Source: Shimazuella alba
Lineage (GTDB): Bacteria; Bacillota; Bacilli; Thermoactinomycetales; Thermoactinomycetaceae
DNA: 64,000 bases
Assembly: GCF_009831235.1 (NCBI RefSeq)
Contig: NZ_WUUL01000002.1
Coordinates: forward strand, 124,001 to 188,000
Reading direction: 5' to 3'
Part shown: positions 15,057 to 25,465 of the stretch, in pieces
How positions within the stretch are numbered: position 1 is the first letter of the stretch
Layout: each line of letters begins with the position of its first letter
Translations under genes and position numbers: made by a program
Notes under the pieces: model-generated
The model's database searches: none
Told to the model about the DNA's origin: nothing
What the model saw: the letters and a program-made list of their open reading frames with translations, nothing else

Positions 15057-17915
15057 CTAACTACCAACTGGTACAGCTTGCTTCAATCTTTGTTGATCTC
15101 TTTTTAAAATAGGAGCAAGGTATTCTCCTGTGTAAGAACCTTTTTTCTTTGCCACTTGTTCTGGTGTACCAGTAGCAACGATCATTCCTCCACCTTTTCC
15201 ACCTTCTGGTCCTAAGTCAACAATATAGTCCGCTGTTTTGATTACATCTAAATTGTGCTCAATGACCAGTACCGTATCTCCATTGTCCGCTAAACGCTGG
15301 AGTACAGTTAGGAGTCGAGCTATATCATGGACATGAAGGCCTGTGGTTGGTTCATCTAAAACATAACAGGTTCTACCGGTACTGCGTTTATGAAGTTCAG
15401 ATGCCAATTTCACCCGTTGAGCTTCTCCGCCAGACAGGGTAGTCGCAGGCTGTCCTAACTGAACATACCCTAATCCTACATCTAACAGTGTTTGCAACTT
15501 GCGTTTGATTTTCGGGATATTAGCAAAAAATTCTACTCCATCTTCTATCGTCATGCTGAGCACATCTGCTACGCTCTTGCCTTTGTACTTGATCTCGAGT
15601 GTGTCACGATTGTACCGCTGTCCTTTGCATTCTTCACACGGGACATACACATCTGGCAAGAAATGCATCTCAATCTTGATGATGCCATCCCCGCGGCATG
15701 CCTCACAACGTCCACCTTTGACATTGAAACTAAAACGCCCTTTGAGGTAGCCACGTACTTTTGCCTCCGTAGTAGAAGCAAATACATCACGAATATCATC
15801 AAATACACCTGTATATGTAGCTGGGTTGCTGCGAGGTGTTCGCCCAATCGGGGATTGGTCAATGCTGATCACTTTGTCCAAATGATCGATGCCTTCGATT
15901 TTTTTATGTTTCCCTGGGACTGCCTTCGCTCGGTTTAGTTGTTTGGATAATGATTTTAATAAGATCTCATTGATCAACGTACTTTTTCCAGAACCAGAAA
16001 CTCCTGTGATACAAGTAAGAAGTCCGATAGGGAAAGAAGCAGATACATCCTGCAAATTATTTTCGGATGCTCCTACAATTTTTAACCACTTCTCACCAGG
16101 TTCCCTTCTTTTCTCTGGCAAAGCGATGTATTTTCGTCCGCTCAAATAGTCACCTGTAAGAGATGCTTCGTCTTCGATGATTTCTTTTGGAGTACCTGCC
16201 GAAATAACTTGTCCCCCATGTACACCAGCACCAGGACCTATATCCAAGATATAATCCGCAGCCATCATCGTATCTTCATCATGTTCTACTACGATCAGTG
16301 TGTTTCCAAGATTCCGCATGTGCTCCAATGTGGTGATCAAACGGCTATTATCGCGTTGGTGCAGCCCTATACTCGGTTCATCTAAAATATAAAGAACGCC
16401 CATCAAACTAGAACCGATCTGCGTTGCCAAACGAATACGTTGTGCTTCGCCACCAGACAAAGTTCCCGCAGAGCGGCTTAAAGTAAGATAGTCCAAGCCA
16501 ACATTGGATAAAAAACCTAATCTGCTTTCAATCTCTTTTAATACAAGTCTCGCAATCTGTCTTTCTTTTTCAGATAATTCAAGGGATTGGAAGAATGAAA
16601 GTGCCTCGGCAATAGTAAGTCTTGTGACATAATCAATATTTTGCTCTCCCACACGAACATAGAGCATCTCTTCTTTCACACGTGCACCTTTACAAGTTGG
16701 ACAAACTTTGGTGCTCATATAACTCTCCAGCTGCTCGCGAACCATATCGGAGGCAGTCTCGCGGTGACGACGTGCTAAGTTATTTATCACGCCTTCAAAG
16801 GTAGTATGCGTATCCCGAGAAAAACCCATATCGTTGGTGTATTGAAACCGAAAGCGTTCTTTAGAACCATAAAGGATTAACTGCTGCTGATCTTCTGGTA
16901 ATTTTTCAAAAGCTTTGTTTTTGTTAATGCCAAAATGCTTACACACAGCATCGAGTAATTGATTGTAGTAGTTACTCGTAGAACTAGACCATGGTTCAAT
17001 AACACCTTTGTTAATAGATAGTTTAGGATTAGGAATGACTAAGGAAGGATCCATCTCCATCCGATTTCCCAATCCATCACATGTTGGACATGCTCCAAAA
17101 GGACTATTAAAAGAGAACATTCGAGGAGTAAGTTCTGGAATGCTATAGCCACATTCTGGACATGCGAGATTTTGACTAAAAAGCATTTCCTCTCCATCAA
17201 TCACATCAACCAATACTTCTCCCTCAGATAGACGCAATGCCATCTCAACAGAGTCTGTCAATCGAGAAGTTATTCCTTCTTTGATCACGATACGATCGAC
17301 GATTACTTCAATCGTATGTTTTTTATTTTTTTCCAGCTTTTCTACTTCGCTTATCTCTTGAATCTCACCATCGATTCGAACCCGTACAAAACCTTGTTTT
17401 TGGATGTCTGCTAAAATCTTTTCATGCTCGCCTTTCTTGCCTTTGATAATAGGAGCGAGAATTTGTATCCGTGTTTTCTCTGGCAAAGCTAAGATGTGAT
17501 CTACCATTTGAGGTGTGGTCTGTGATGTAATTTCAATTCCATGTTGGGGACAAAAAGCATGTCCTATTCTCGCAAAGAGCAGACGGACATAATCATAGAT
17601 TTCCGTTACCGTTCCTACGGTTGATCGAGGATTACGGCTTGTCGTCTTTTGGTCGATCGAGATCGCTGGTGACAAACCTTCGATGCTATCTACATCAGGT
17701 TTATCCATCTGCCCAAGAAATTGACGCGCATAGGCAGAGAGAGATTCTACATATCTCCTCTGCCCTTCCGCATAAATCGTATCAAATGCAAGAGATGACT
17801 TACCAGATCCGCTTAATCCAGTAATCACCACCAACTTATCCCGAGGGATCGTAACATCTATATCTTTTAAATTGTGAACTCGTGCTCCACGAATTTCAAT
17901 ATTTTCAATCGCCAA
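15057..17915 (-). CDS. uvrA: excinuclease ABC subunit A
   Basis: This is the damage-recognition ATPase of nucleotide excision repair; it loads UvrB on lesions. The 952 residues are the normal length, with two ABC modules, each with Walker A (G-L-S-G-S-G-K-S-S and G-V-S-G-S-G-K-S-T), signature (L-S-G-G-E-A-Q-R) and Walker B, plus zinc modules (C-P-E-C-G ... C-P-T-C and C-E-A-C-R-G-D-G ... C-E-E-C). The start is TTG at 17915, 3 nt after the uvrB stop; no separate strong ribosome site is seen, so translation is probably coupled to uvrB. Confidence 0.97.
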   Translation of the reverse strand: MAIENIEIRGARVHNLKDIDVTIPRDKLVVITGLSGSGKSSLAFDTIYAEGQRRYVESLSAYARQFLGQMDKPDVDSIEGLSPAISIDQKTTSRNPRSTVGTVTEIYDYVRLLFARIGHAFCPQHGIEITSQTTPQMVDHILALPEKTRIQILAPIIKGKKGEHEKILADIQKQGFVRVRIDGEIQEISEVEKLEKNKKHTIEVIVDRIVIKEGITSRLTDSVEMALRLSEGEVLVDVIDGEEMLFSQNLACPECGYSIPELTPRMFSFNSPFGACPTCDGLGNRMEMDPSLVIPNPKLSINKGVIEPWSSSTSNYYNQLLDAVCKHFGINKNKAFEKLPEDQQQLILYGSKERFRFQYTNDMGFSRDTHTTFEGVINNLARRHRETASDMVREQLESYMSTKVCPTCKGARVKEEMLYVRVGEQNIDYVTRLTIAEALSFFQSLELSEKERQIARLVLKEIESRLGFLSNVGLDYLTLSRSAGTLSGGEAQRIRLATQIGSSLMGVLYILDEPSIGLHQRDNSRLITTLEHMRNLGNTLIVVEHDEDTMMAADYILDIGPGAGVHGGQVISAGTPKEIIEDEASLTGDYLSGRKYIALPEKRREPGEKWLKIVGASENNLQDVSASFPIGLLTCITGVSGSGKSTLINEILLKSLSKQLNRAKAVPGKHKKIEGIDHLDKVISIDQSPIGRTPRSNPATYTGVFDDIRDVFASTTEAKVRGYLKGRFSFNVKGGRCEACRGDGIIKIEMHFLPDVYVPCEECKGQRYNRDTLEIKYKGKSVADVLSMTIEDGVEFFANIPKIKRKLQTLLDVGLGYVQLGQPATTLSGGEAQRVKLASELHKRSTGRTCYVLDEPTTGLHVHDIARLLTVLQRLADNGDTVLVIEHNLDVIKTADYIVDLGPEGGKGGGMIVATGTPEQVAKKKGSYTGEYLAPILKRDQQRLKQAVPVGS

Positions 17916-17918
17916 CCG

Positions 17919-19901
17919 TTAAACCCCGCTTTCTGCTTGTAACTCCAAGAGTATATCTCGCAACTCCGCAGCACGCTCAAATTGCAAATCTTTGGCTGCT
18001 TGTTTCATTTCTTTTTCCATTTTCTCTAACAACAAACGACGCTCTTTTTTGGTCATCTTCTTCCGTTCTGTCTCATACGCAGCCTTCTCTTCTGCTACTT
18101 TTGTTGTTGCCTCAATCACTTGGCGAACCTTCTTCTGAATCGTCATAGGGGTAATTCCATGCTTTTCATTGTGGGCTATTTGAATCGTACGTCTTCTTTC
18201 TGTCTCGTCTATCGCTTTTTGCATGGAATTTGTTATCTTATCTGCATACATGATAACTTCCCCATTGGAATTACGTGCTGCTCGTCCAATGGTTTGAATC
18301 AAAGATCGTTCTGCACGTAAAAAACCTTCCTTATCCGCATCGAGAATAGCTACCAAAGAAACTTCTGGAAGGTCAAGTCCTTCCCGTAAAAGGTTAATCC
18401 CAACAAGTACGTCAAATTCACCCAAACGAAGATCGCGTAAAATTTCCATCCGTTCAATCGTTTTAATATCTGCATGCAAATAACGAACACGAATACCGAT
18501 CTCCTTAAAGTAATCGGTCAAATCCTCAGCCATTTTCTTTGTCAATGTCGTAACTAACACACGTTCATCTCGTTCAACACGCTTGTTGATCTCTCCAATC
18601 AAGTGGTCAATCTGACCCTTAATCGGTTGAATATGAATTTGCGGATCTAACAACCCTGTTGGTCGAATGATCTGTTCTACCATTTCAGGTGTTTTCTCCA
18701 GTTCATAAGGACCCGGTGTAGCAGATACAAACAAAATCTGATTAATTTTCTCTTCAAATTCTTCAAATTTAAGCGGGCGATTATCTCTGGCAGAAGGCAG
18801 ACGAAAACCATGTTCCACTAACATGTTTTTTCTTGCCTGATCTCCATTAAACATGGCACCAATCTGCGGAATCGAAACATGCGATTCATCGACTACCATC
18901 AGAAAATCATCTGGAAAATAATCAATCAAAGTATAAGGAGGCTGCCCCGGCTCCATCCCAATTAAATGACGAGAGTAATTTTCAATTCCTGAACAGAATC
19001 CAATCTCTCGCATCATTTCCATGTCATAACGAGTGCGCTGCTCGAGACGTTGAGCCTCTAGTAGTTTCCCTTCTTCTTTAAAAACAGCTAATTGTTCTTG
19101 TAGCTCTGCTTCGATCGTCTGGAGTGCTTTTTCCATCACAGCGCCACGGGTAACATAGTGAGATGCCGGAAAAATAGCAACATGTTCGCGCTCGCCGATG
19201 ATCTCTCCTGTTACAACATCTATCTCGCGGATGCGTTCGATCTCATCACCAAAAAACTCCACTCGAACTGCTTGTTCACTTCGTGAAATGGGAAATATCT
19301 CGATAACATCTCCACGCACACGAAATGTACCACGTGTGAAATTGATATCATTTCGTTGATATTGAATATCTACCAATTTGCGTAATATCTCATTTCTTTC
19401 TTTTTCCATACCTACACGCAGGGATAAAACAAGGTCTCGATACTCAATCGGAGAGCCAAGCCCATAAATACAAGAGACACTAGCAACAATAATCACATCT
19501 TTTCGTTCGATCAATGCACTTGTCGCTGAGTGTCGCAGTTTATCTATTTCATCATTGATAGATGAATCTTTTTCGATAAAAGTATCAGATTGTGGGATAT
19601 ATGCTTCTGGTTGATAGTAATCATAGTAACTAACAAAATACTCAACCGCATTGTTTGGAAAGAATTCTTTTAGCTCCCCACATAACTGTGCTGCCAGAGT
19701 TTTGTTATGCGCTATCACCAAGGTTGGCTTGTTTACTTTTGCGATCGTAGATGCAATCGTAAATGTTTTCCCTGTTCCTGTAGCCCCTAGCAATGTCTGG
19801 TGCTTTTTCCCTTCAAAGATACCTTTTGTTAACGCTTCGATCGCCTTTGGCTGATCTCCGTTTGGTTCAAACTCAGAAACCATATGAAATAACTGTTCCA
19901 T
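17919..19901 (-). CDS. uvrB: excinuclease ABC subunit B
   Basis: This is the helicase-like damage-verification subunit of nucleotide excision repair. The 660 residues have Walker A (G-A-T-G-T-G-K-T), the beta-hairpin region with [14 protein letters not shown], helicase motifs V-VI (Q-T-I-G-R-A-A-R), and a C-terminal UVR motif (F-E-R-A-A-E-L-R-D) that contacts UvrC. It forms a two-gene operon with uvrA directly downstream. Confidence 0.97.
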   Translation of the reverse strand: MEQLFHMVSEFEPNGDQPKAIEALTKGIFEGKKHQTLLGATGTGKTFTIASTIAKVNKPTLVIAHNKTLAAQLCGELKEFFPNNAVEYFVSYYDYYQPEAYIPQSDTFIEKDSSINDEIDKLRHSATSALIERKDVIIVASVSCIYGLGSPIEYRDLVLSLRVGMEKERNEILRKLVDIQYQRNDINFTRGTFRVRGDVIEIFPISRSEQAVRVEFFGDEIERIREIDVVTGEIIGEREHVAIFPASHYVTRGAVMEKALQTIEAELQEQLAVFKEEGKLLEAQRLEQRTRYDMEMMREIGFCSGIENYSRHLIGMEPGQPPYTLIDYFPDDFLMVVDESHVSIPQIGAMFNGDQARKNMLVEHGFRLPSARDNRPLKFEEFEEKINQILFVSATPGPYELEKTPEMVEQIIRPTGLLDPQIHIQPIKGQIDHLIGEINKRVERDERVLVTTLTKKMAEDLTDYFKEIGIRVRYLHADIKTIERMEILRDLRLGEFDVLVGINLLREGLDLPEVSLVAILDADKEGFLRAERSLIQTIGRAARNSNGEVIMYADKITNSMQKAIDETERRRTIQIAHNEKHGITPMTIQKKVRQVIEATTKVAEEKAAYETERKKMTKKERRLLLEKMEKEMKQAAKDLQFERAAELRDILLELQAESGV

Positions 19902-20141
19902 TTCTTATCACCGTCCATCTTGCCTGAATGATCTATATAAAATAACGACTGTTCTCTCTTATTAACATCCAACATTATACCACACTTTTGTTCTCCGTAT
20001 AAAACATTCGTTCTTCTCTTTGTGAAGTATTCTAGATTCCAAAAAACTAAATACTCCGCAGTAGAATAAAAATAAGAGTCCATATAAAATGAATGAAACA
20101 GACAAAATGAATTGATATCAACACACACTGGAGGAGAAAAC

Positions 20142-21032
20142 ATGGATTATCGTGTTCAATTTGACTTCGAAGTAGAGTTTACCAATGGCGGCGGAATCCA
20201 AGGACAAGATTTTCGTTTAGATATTGAGGGAAAAGATATTCCCGATCATGTTTTAGCAGATTATATCGTTCAAGATATGCGCTTATTGATGGTTGGAAAG
20301 GTCAACATCTTAAATAAAGTTATCATTCAAGAAAAACATAAGAGGAATCCAATAAACGATATGTCCACAGGCACAAAGCTTATTGACCTTAGTCATACGA
20401 TTTTTGACGGTTTAATAACCCATAAAGGACTTCCTGCACCATTAATTTGTGATTATCTCAGCAGGGAAGAATCTCAAAAATCATATGCAGAAGACACAAC
20501 CTTCCAAATCGGAAAAATCGAAATGATCACTAATACAGGAACCTATTTAGACTGCCCCTTTCACCGATACGAAGATGGAAAAGATTTATCAGAAATACAA
20601 CTTGAAAAATTAGTAGATCTCCAAGGAATTGTGATTCGAGCTGATTACCGGGATGCAAAAGCAATTCATGCTGATTACTTTCGCAATAAAGAGCTAAGAG
20701 GGAGAGCAATTCTTGTACATACGGGATGGGATGAACATTGGAACACAGAAGAGTACATTCAGCATCACCCCTACCTGACTGAAGATGCTGCTCAGTATCT
20801 GGCTGATTGTGGGGTGAAATTGGTTGGAATTGACTCCATGAATATAGATGATACAAGCGAAAAAAACACACGTCCCGTACATTCCATTTTGCTGCATTCA
20901 GAAATCTTGATCGTAGAACATCTCTGCAATCTCCAGATGCTTCCTGATGAAGGTTTTACTTTTTCTGCAGTACCTCCAAAATGGAGAGGAGTAGGTACTT
21001 TTCCAGTCCGAGCAATGGCAAAAATCGTTTAA
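20142..21032 (+). CDS. cyclase-family (kynurenine formamidase-like) hydrolase with extra N-terminal domain
   Basis: This protein of about 296 residues has two parts: an N-terminal region of 70-75 residues (D-Y-R-V-Q-F-D-F-E-V-E-F) with no family assigned, then a cyclase fold starting near K-L-I-D-L-S-H. The cyclase metal motif H-x-G-T-H-x-D-x-P-x-H appears as N-T-G-T-Y-L-D-C-P-F-H, so the first two His are Asn/Thr and Tyr, while D, P and the last H remain. Metal binding or substrate may therefore differ from KynB. A GGAGGAG ribosome site sets the start. It is a single-gene unit ended by a perfect 15-bp hairpin. Substrate is unknown. Confidence 0.78.
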   Translation: MDYRVQFDFEVEFTNGGGIQGQDFRLDIEGKDIPDHVLADYIVQDMRLLMVGKVNILNKVIIQEKHKRNPINDMSTGTKLIDLSHTIFDGLITHKGLPAPLICDYLSREESQKSYAEDTTFQIGKIEMITNTGTYLDCPFHRYEDGKDLSEIQLEKLVDLQGIVIRADYRDAKAIHADYFRNKELRGRAILVHTGWDEHWNTEEYIQHHPYLTEDAAQYLADCGVKLVGIDSMNIDDTSEKNTRPVHSILLHSEILIVEHLCNLQMLPDEGFTFSAVPPKWRGVGTFPVRAMAKIV

Positions 21033-21040
21033 CAAAGACA

Positions 21041-21075
21041 ACAGTCTGCTCTCTATTGGCTAGAGAGCAGACTGT
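21041..21075 (+). terminator. terminator of the cyclase gene
   Basis: A perfect 15-bp stem (ACAGTCTGCTCTCTA with its complement) with a 5-nt loop, directly after the stop codon. Confidence 0.75.
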
Positions 21076-21238
21076 TGAACTTAAAAAGTTTATACCATCG
21101 AACGTTTCATTACCCGCAAGGTAAATACCGTTCTCTAATTATTATACTTTTGATGTAAATCAAATAGCGGCTGATATGAAAGACGGATTGTTCTCCACTC
21201 ATATCCGCCGAAGTAGGACTAGTAGAGATTATGTCACA

Positions 21239-22069
21239 TCAACTATCAAAAAAAGTTTTCATGGTATAGGTACCATTGTGGTATCTATTTGTGATCTCAT
21301 CGATCCGTTTGTGAACATTCCCTTCGTACTTGCCACCATGATAGCAGAAGACAGTTTCGATTGGGAAAGTTTTAAATTTCTGTAATGAGTCAATCGCAGT
21401 CTCCAAATCGGGAGTAACCCCCGGATCAGGAACCGGTCCTTTCAGCTCACCATTAACCACTGCCATTGCATCCCCAGCAATCAGGGTTTTACTACGTTTG
21501 TGGTAGAGGCTCACGTGTCCAGGTGTGTGCCCAGGAGTATGAATGACGATTAAACCGCCAGCGATAGGGAGATGATCACCATCTTTTATTACATGTGTGA
21601 CGTTTGCTGATGGTTTTGCCAAATAAAAGGATTCAAGAAGGTTACGGCGGTTCTCTGGCAGCATTTGGATGAATGTTTCGGGCCATTTGATAAGCTGCTT
21701 GTGACCATTAATATAAGGTTTGTCTATTTCATGTGCGTAAACATTGACCGAATGTTTTTCTATAAACTCTGGTAGACTGCCTATGTGATCAACATCTTGG
21801 TGGGTGAGAATGATATCTGAAAGTCTTGATGCTGGCAGTCCTAATTTTTCAAATTGTTCTAGGATTTCTTCGTATTGACCAGGCATGCCAGTGTCAACAA
21901 GGACATACGAATTGGAGTTTTCATTGTAGAGTACAGTTAGATGATACATCCATTTCTTTTCAAATGGTAAGTTAAGCATGTGAATTGTTTTTGTCACTTT
22001 TTGATCAGAGCTATTTACTTTGATCCACCTCCTCCTTTGTGATTTGTCTATTTGACGTAGTAAGTCCAA
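21239..22069 (-). CDS. MBL-fold metallo-hydrolase
   Basis: This metallo-beta-lactamase-fold hydrolase of up to 276 residues is related to YflN-like proteins. The core motif is L-T-H-Q-D-V-D-H-I-G (H-x-D-x-D-H type), followed by a metal His in H-T-P-G-H-T-P-G-H, D in A-G-D-A, and H near the C-terminus (C-Y-H-G-G). The start is uncertain: the TTG at 22069 lies 10 nt after the MarR stop without a good ribosome site, whereas a strong AAGGAGGAGG lies about 35 nt inside but is followed by no standard in-frame start at the right distance. It is co-transcribed with the MarR regulator upstream and may remove a compound that the regulator senses. Confidence 0.83.
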   Translation of the reverse strand: MDLLRQIDKSQRRRWIKVNSSDQKVTKTIHMLNLPFEKKWMYHLTVLYNENSNSYVLVDTGMPGQYEEILEQFEKLGLPASRLSDIILTHQDVDHIGSLPEFIEKHSVNVYAHEIDKPYINGHKQLIKWPETFIQMLPENRRNLLESFYLAKPSANVTHVIKDGDHLPIAGGLIVIHTPGHTPGHVSLYHKRSKTLIAGDAMAVVNGELKGPVPDPGVTPDLETAIDSLQKFKTFPIETVFCYHGGKYEGNVHKRIDEITNRYHNGTYTMKTFFDS

Positions 22070-22079
22070 CTCTAATTTC

Positions 22080-22517
22080 TCATTCGTCTCCTTTTATTTC
22101 ATCTAATGCATTCATAGTCATCTTTTTTACCTTTTGGACTAAGTCATCCGCTTCTGCTGATGTTAAGCCGGCTGAAATCGTTTGAGTCCAATACATCAGT
22201 TTGGTTTTAATAAAATTGCGCATCTCTAATCCTTTAGTAGTTAGAGTGACCAAATACGCTCTGCTGTCATTTGGATCTCGGGTTCTTTTTACATAATCAA
22301 GCTTTTCAAGTCGTGCAATTGCACGGGCTGTAGCAGCCTTGTTAATAAATAGATTAGTGGACAATTGCTCTTGTGAAATACCATCTTTTTCATACAGATT
22401 AACCAAAAAGATGTATTCAGATGAATTAATATCATAATCTTTTAACTCTCTGTTCAAATAAATTTGAAATTGACGATGTAACACGGAAATCCATCTAGCA
22501 ATGCTTTCTGTTTCCAT
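22080..22517 (-). CDS. MarR-family transcription regulator
   Basis: This 145-residue winged-helix repressor has the MarR pattern, with S-S-E-Y-I-F-L, the recognition region (N-K-A-A-T-A-R-A-I-A-R-L-E) and the wing (K-R-T-R-D-P-N-D-S-R-A). Family members respond to phenolic or oxidising compounds. It precedes the MBL-fold hydrolase by 10 bp on the same strand. An inverted repeat overlapping its own promoter suggests autoregulation. Confidence 0.9.
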   Translation of the reverse strand: METESIARWISVLHRQFQIYLNRELKDYDINSSEYIFLVNLYEKDGISQEQLSTNLFINKAATARAIARLEKLDYVKRTRDPNDSRAYLVTLTTKGLEMRNFIKTKLMYWTQTISAGLTSAEADDLVQKVKKMTMNALDEIKGDE

Positions 22518-22565
22518 AAGTATCCTTCCTACTAACCTTTTGGAATACTAGTCAACCACATAAAG

Positions 22566-22595
22566 AATATATCAAAATCAGGTTGATTAGTCAAC
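22566..22595 (-). promoter_or_regulatory. promoter and putative MarR operator
   Basis: On the minus strand TTGACT (22589-22594) and TATATT (22566-22571) are 17 bp apart. A palindrome GTTGATTAGTCAAC (22582-22595) covers the -35, and a second half-site TAGTCAAC occurs at 22549-22556 near the start site. The double placement fits autorepression by the MarR protein. Confidence 0.65.
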
Positions 22596-22599
22596 TAAA

Positions 22600-22880
22600 T
22601 ATAAATTTCCTATGATCAATTATATACCTCATCATTAAGTTTTGATGCAATAGTTCATCATTATTCGAATGAAGATAGTAATGGTCAACAACCCCGACCT
22701 ACGTTGAAACTAGGATATGGGGGTCTTATCTGTCAAGTCATGCGAGATTTGATAAAATTTCTGACTCAGTGGGACGATAAATCTGGGCAGGCACAGATCC
22801 AATCCAACATCATTCATGCTGATATTGGCCTTGAAATCAGGTACTGCTGTATGGAAACCAGAACACAAGAGTTTTCAAAT
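22600..22880. other. intergenic stretch, no supported gene
   Basis: It lies between the divergent marR and arsR promoters. A 61-codon frame (22704-22889) has no ribosome site and no recognised family; it could be a fragment of a decayed gene. Confidence 0.3.
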
Positions 22881-22885
22881 TATTA

Positions 22886-22939
22886 TTGACAATACATTTT
22901 CATGTTCGATATATTTAATATATGAATACATGATCATAT
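22886..22939 (+). promoter_or_regulatory. promoter and operator of the metal-resistance operon
   Basis: TTGACA (22886-22891) and TATATT (22910-22915) are 18 bp apart. Just downstream is an inverted repeat ATATGA-N8-TCATAT (22920-22939), a usual type and place for an ArsR/SmtB-family operator, so the encoded repressor would block transcription initiation until metal binds. Confidence 0.7.
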
Positions 22940-22963
22940 ATCTAATATTAAGGGATGATTTTC

Positions 22964-23335
22964 ATGAGTTCTTCTGAGTTGCCATGCAAAGAATGCTGCG
23001 ATGTAACCATTATTCACGATGAGATAGTATCAGATGTACAAGCAAAACAATTACCTTTGGAAAAAGGAAACGAGCTCGCTTTGCTATTTCAAGCTCTCAG
23101 TGATCCAACAAGACTTCGCATCATCCATACACTGATTCAAGCAGAAGTATGTGTATGTGATTTAGCAGCCATTTTAGAGATGAGCCAATCTTCTATCTCC
23201 CATCAACTACGAAACCTTAGAGCACTCCGGTTAGTAAAGCATCGAAAAGTGGGGAGAATGGTTTATTACAGTATTGATGATGAACATGTATTAAGTTTGA
23301 TGGAAATAGGATTACAACACATATCCCATTCTTAA
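22964..23335 (+). CDS. ArsR/SmtB-family metal-sensing repressor (CadC/CzrA-like)
   Basis: This repressor of about 123 residues has the winged-helix core A-L-S-D-P-T-R-L-R-I-I, the recognition helix S-Q-S-S-I-S-H-Q-L-R-N-L-R, and a wing with G-R-M-V-Y-Y-S-I-D. The alpha-3 segment V-C-V-C-D-L is the C-x-C metal site of CadC-type sensors, and extra Cys near the N-terminus (C-K-E-C-C-D) would complete a Cd/Pb/Zn site. The ATG at 22964 is used because the ATG at 22955 falls inside the AAGGGATG ribosome site. It heads an operon with a CDF exporter. Confidence 0.9.
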   Translation: MSSSELPCKECCDVTIIHDEIVSDVQAKQLPLEKGNELALLFQALSDPTRLRIIHTLIQAEVCVCDLAAILEMSQSSISHQLRNLRALRLVKHRKVGRMVYYSIDDEHVLSLMEIGLQHISHS

Positions 23336-23365
23336 AAGTATCAGGGAAAAGAGGTGAACACCTGT

Positions 23366-24307
23366 ATGCATGCACACCATCATCACCACAGCCACAGTCA
23401 CTCCCATGATCATGGAAGAAACAGCAATAAAAAAGGGCTAACAATCGCTTTAATCATTACAGCAGGTATCATGATACTCGAATTTATTGGTGGATTATTT
23501 ACCAACAGCCTAGCGCTATTATCAGATTCTGGACATATGCTCAGCGATGTCAGTGCGCTTGCTCTTAGTCTGCTGGCAATGTGGTTTGCCATTCGTCCAC
23601 CATCCCCTCGAAAAACATATGGATATTATCGTTTCGAAATTTTAGCTGCTTTGTTTAATGGAGTTGCTTTGTTTGTGATTGCAGGTTTCATTAGTTGGGA
23701 AGCTTACTTGCGTATCCTAGATCCTCCAAAAGTAGCAAGTGGCTCCATGATACTGATTTCAATCATTGGATTATTTGCTAACTTATTAAGTGCATGGATT
23801 TTGATGCGCAATAGCGATGTAAAAGAAAATATAAACGTTCGCAGTGCCTATCTTCATGTGATTGGGGATGCACTTGGATCAGTTGGTGCTATCATCGCTG
23901 GTATTCTCATGCAAGTGTTTGCTTGGTATACGGCAGATCCTATCATAAGTATCGTAGTAGCTGTCCTGATTCTCAAAAGTGCATGGGGAGTCGTCTCCCA
24001 TTCCATTCATATCTTGATGGAAGGAACACCTATAACCATTGATAAGAAAAAAGTAGAGGAAATATTATTGCAGATCCCAGATGTACAAAATGTCCATGAT
24101 TTACATATTTGGACGATCACTTCAGGTTTTGACACTTTGTCCTGTCACTTGCTCATCAAGGAAAAAGCAAATAGTCAATCTGTTTTACAACAGTCTATAA
24201 GAAAGATAAAAGAACAGTTCCATATCCAACATACTACGATCCAAATTGAGACGGTTGATTTTCAACATGATAATTGCACGAATTGTAAAGATGTTTTAGT
24301 CAAATAG
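23366..24307 (+). CDS. czcD: CzcD-type cation diffusion facilitator (Zn/Cd/Co exporter)
   Basis: This membrane exporter of about 313 residues has a His-rich N-terminus (residues 2-18), six transmembrane helices, the metal-site motifs D-S-G-H-M-L-S-D (H-x-x-x-D) and H-V-I-G-D-A-L-G (H-x-x-x-D), and a C-terminal cytoplasmic domain with D-L-H-I-W-T. The H-x-x-x-D pair in TM2 and TM5 is characteristic of zinc/cadmium CDF proteins. The ATG at 23366 is preferred over the GTG at 23354, which lies in the ribosome site. It is located between the CadC-like repressor and the PCYCGC lipoprotein, so export is metal-induced. Confidence 0.93.
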   Translation: MHAHHHHHSHSHSHDHGRNSNKKGLTIALIITAGIMILEFIGGLFTNSLALLSDSGHMLSDVSALALSLLAMWFAIRPPSPRKTYGYYRFEILAALFNGVALFVIAGFISWEAYLRILDPPKVASGSMILISIIGLFANLLSAWILMRNSDVKENINVRSAYLHVIGDALGSVGAIIAGILMQVFAWYTADPIISIVVAVLILKSAWGVVSHSIHILMEGTPITIDKKKVEEILLQIPDVQNVHDLHIWTITSGFDTLSCHLLIKEKANSQSVLQQSIRKIKEQFHIQHTTIQIETVDFQHDNCTNCKDVLVK

Positions 24308-24322
24308 GGAGAGATTAATGGA

Positions 24323-24820
24323 ATGAATAAAACAAAACAGTTTCTACAAATAGGAATTTTAGGATTCATTTTGACACTTGGGCTAGTAGGATGTCAGGCA
24401 CAAGATACCAAAACAGTTCATCCACAATCTCACTTTGATAATCAAGGAGATTTGCATGAAACGACTAAAAATACAAATTCACTTCCGACTTTTGTGAAAA
24501 ATTTAGATTCTCAAATTGGAGAGATTTATAAATTGGCTGCACAAAATCAACAACTTCTTCAATCGATTCCTTGTTATTGTGGATGTGGCGAAAGTGTCGA
24601 TCATCGCAGTAGTAAAGATTGTTTTGTGAAAGAAATGAAGCAAAATGGGCAAGTAACATGGGATTCACACGGTACGAAATGTGGAACTTGTTTAGAAATA
24701 GCTGCCGAATCCGTTTCTTTACAAAAACAAGGGAAAACTGTTAAAGAAATCCGAGAATATATCGATAATAAATACAAAGATGACTTTGCGAAACCAACAC
24801 CTACCCCAAAGCCAATGTAA
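24323..24820 (+). CDS. PCYCGC-motif lipoprotein
   Basis: This 165-residue protein has a signal peptide and lipobox (L-V-G-C, Cys near residue 24). The body carries P-C-Y-C-G-C-G (about 87-93) that defines the PCYCGC family, followed by further cysteines (K-D-C-F, K-C-G-T-C), giving a cysteine-rich external metal or redox site. The tail ends in a P-T-P-T-P-K-P stretch. Its function is unknown, but its place 15 bp after a zinc exporter in a metal-regulated operon supports a role in metal handling outside the membrane. Confidence 0.85.
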   Translation: MNKTKQFLQIGILGFILTLGLVGCQAQDTKTVHPQSHFDNQGDLHETTKNTNSLPTFVKNLDSQIGEIYKLAAQNQQLLQSIPCYCGCGESVDHRSSKDCFVKEMKQNGQVTWDSHGTKCGTCLEIAAESVSLQKQGKTVKEIREYIDNKYKDDFAKPTPTPKPM

Positions 24821-24890
24821 GTCATAACTGTAATATAGTAAGATGAAATTGTGTCAGGCTTAAATCACGTTTATCCTGAAAAGGAGAATC

Positions 24891-25445
24891 ATGACCGGCC
24901 CACGGACAGAATCCGAAACTCGCGTCTCTCGTATGGTTGGTAGAAATGTCTACTTCCTTCGAGAATATCGTGGATTTTCTCGAGTTCAGCTTGTAAAAAA
25001 AACAGGCTACAGTCAACTTGGCTTTATCGAGAAGGGGAAAAAGAATGGTCATGGAAGTCTACCTTCTGTTTCCGCAGATCAACTAGTAACTTTCGCAAAG
25101 GAACTGGAAACAACACCTCAATGGTTGCTGACAGAGCATAAAAATCCGATTCATTTCCTTCCATGCGACATGGGAGTCTTCGATTTTACAACACTTTGTC
25201 CAGATACAAAAAACTTTTATGCTAGTGTAGTCGGCAAGAAAGTTCGACAATGGAGGGAAGAGAGACGGTGGACATTGGATAGACTCGTTGACGAAATGAG
25301 AGCAAGAGGAGCACGGATTGACAAAAGTGGTCTTGCACAATTCGAGAGACACTACAAAAACCATGGTGTTTCCGTAGATCATTTCATGATCTACGTTGAA
25401 ATTATGGAAACAACTCCTCACAAACTGCTCCTGAGACAAAGCTAG
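24891..25445 (+). CDS. XRE-like protein with two helix-turn-helix regions; foreign unit
   Basis: This 184-residue cytoplasmic protein probably binds DNA. The N-terminal half has a Cro/CI-like helix-turn-helix (G-R-N-V-Y-F-L-R-E ... R-V-Q-L-V-K-K-T-G-Y-S-Q-L-G-F-I-E-K-G, about residues 17-50); the second half repeats the same layout (G-K-K-V-R-Q-W-R-E-E-R-R-W-T-L-D-R-L-V-D-E-M, about 115-160). Each half ends in E-T-T-P-x-x-L-L, so the protein looks like an internal duplication. It has a good AAAAGGAG ribosome site, its own hairpin terminator, and is followed by a relic of an IS605 right end. The targets are unknown. Confidence 0.7.
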   Translation: MTGPRTESETRVSRMVGRNVYFLREYRGFSRVQLVKKTGYSQLGFIEKGKKNGHGSLPSVSADQLVTFAKELETTPQWLLTEHKNPIHFLPCDMGVFDFTTLCPDTKNFYASVVGKKVRQWREERRWTLDRLVDEMRARGARIDKSGLAQFERHYKNHGVSVDHFMIYVEIMETTPHKLLLRQS

Positions 25446-25465
25446 ACAACTGAATAGGGATAAAC

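Noticed and set aside
22704-22889. 61-codon frame between marR and arsR
   Set aside because: No ribosome site, no recognised family, and its 3' end overlaps the arsR promoter -35.
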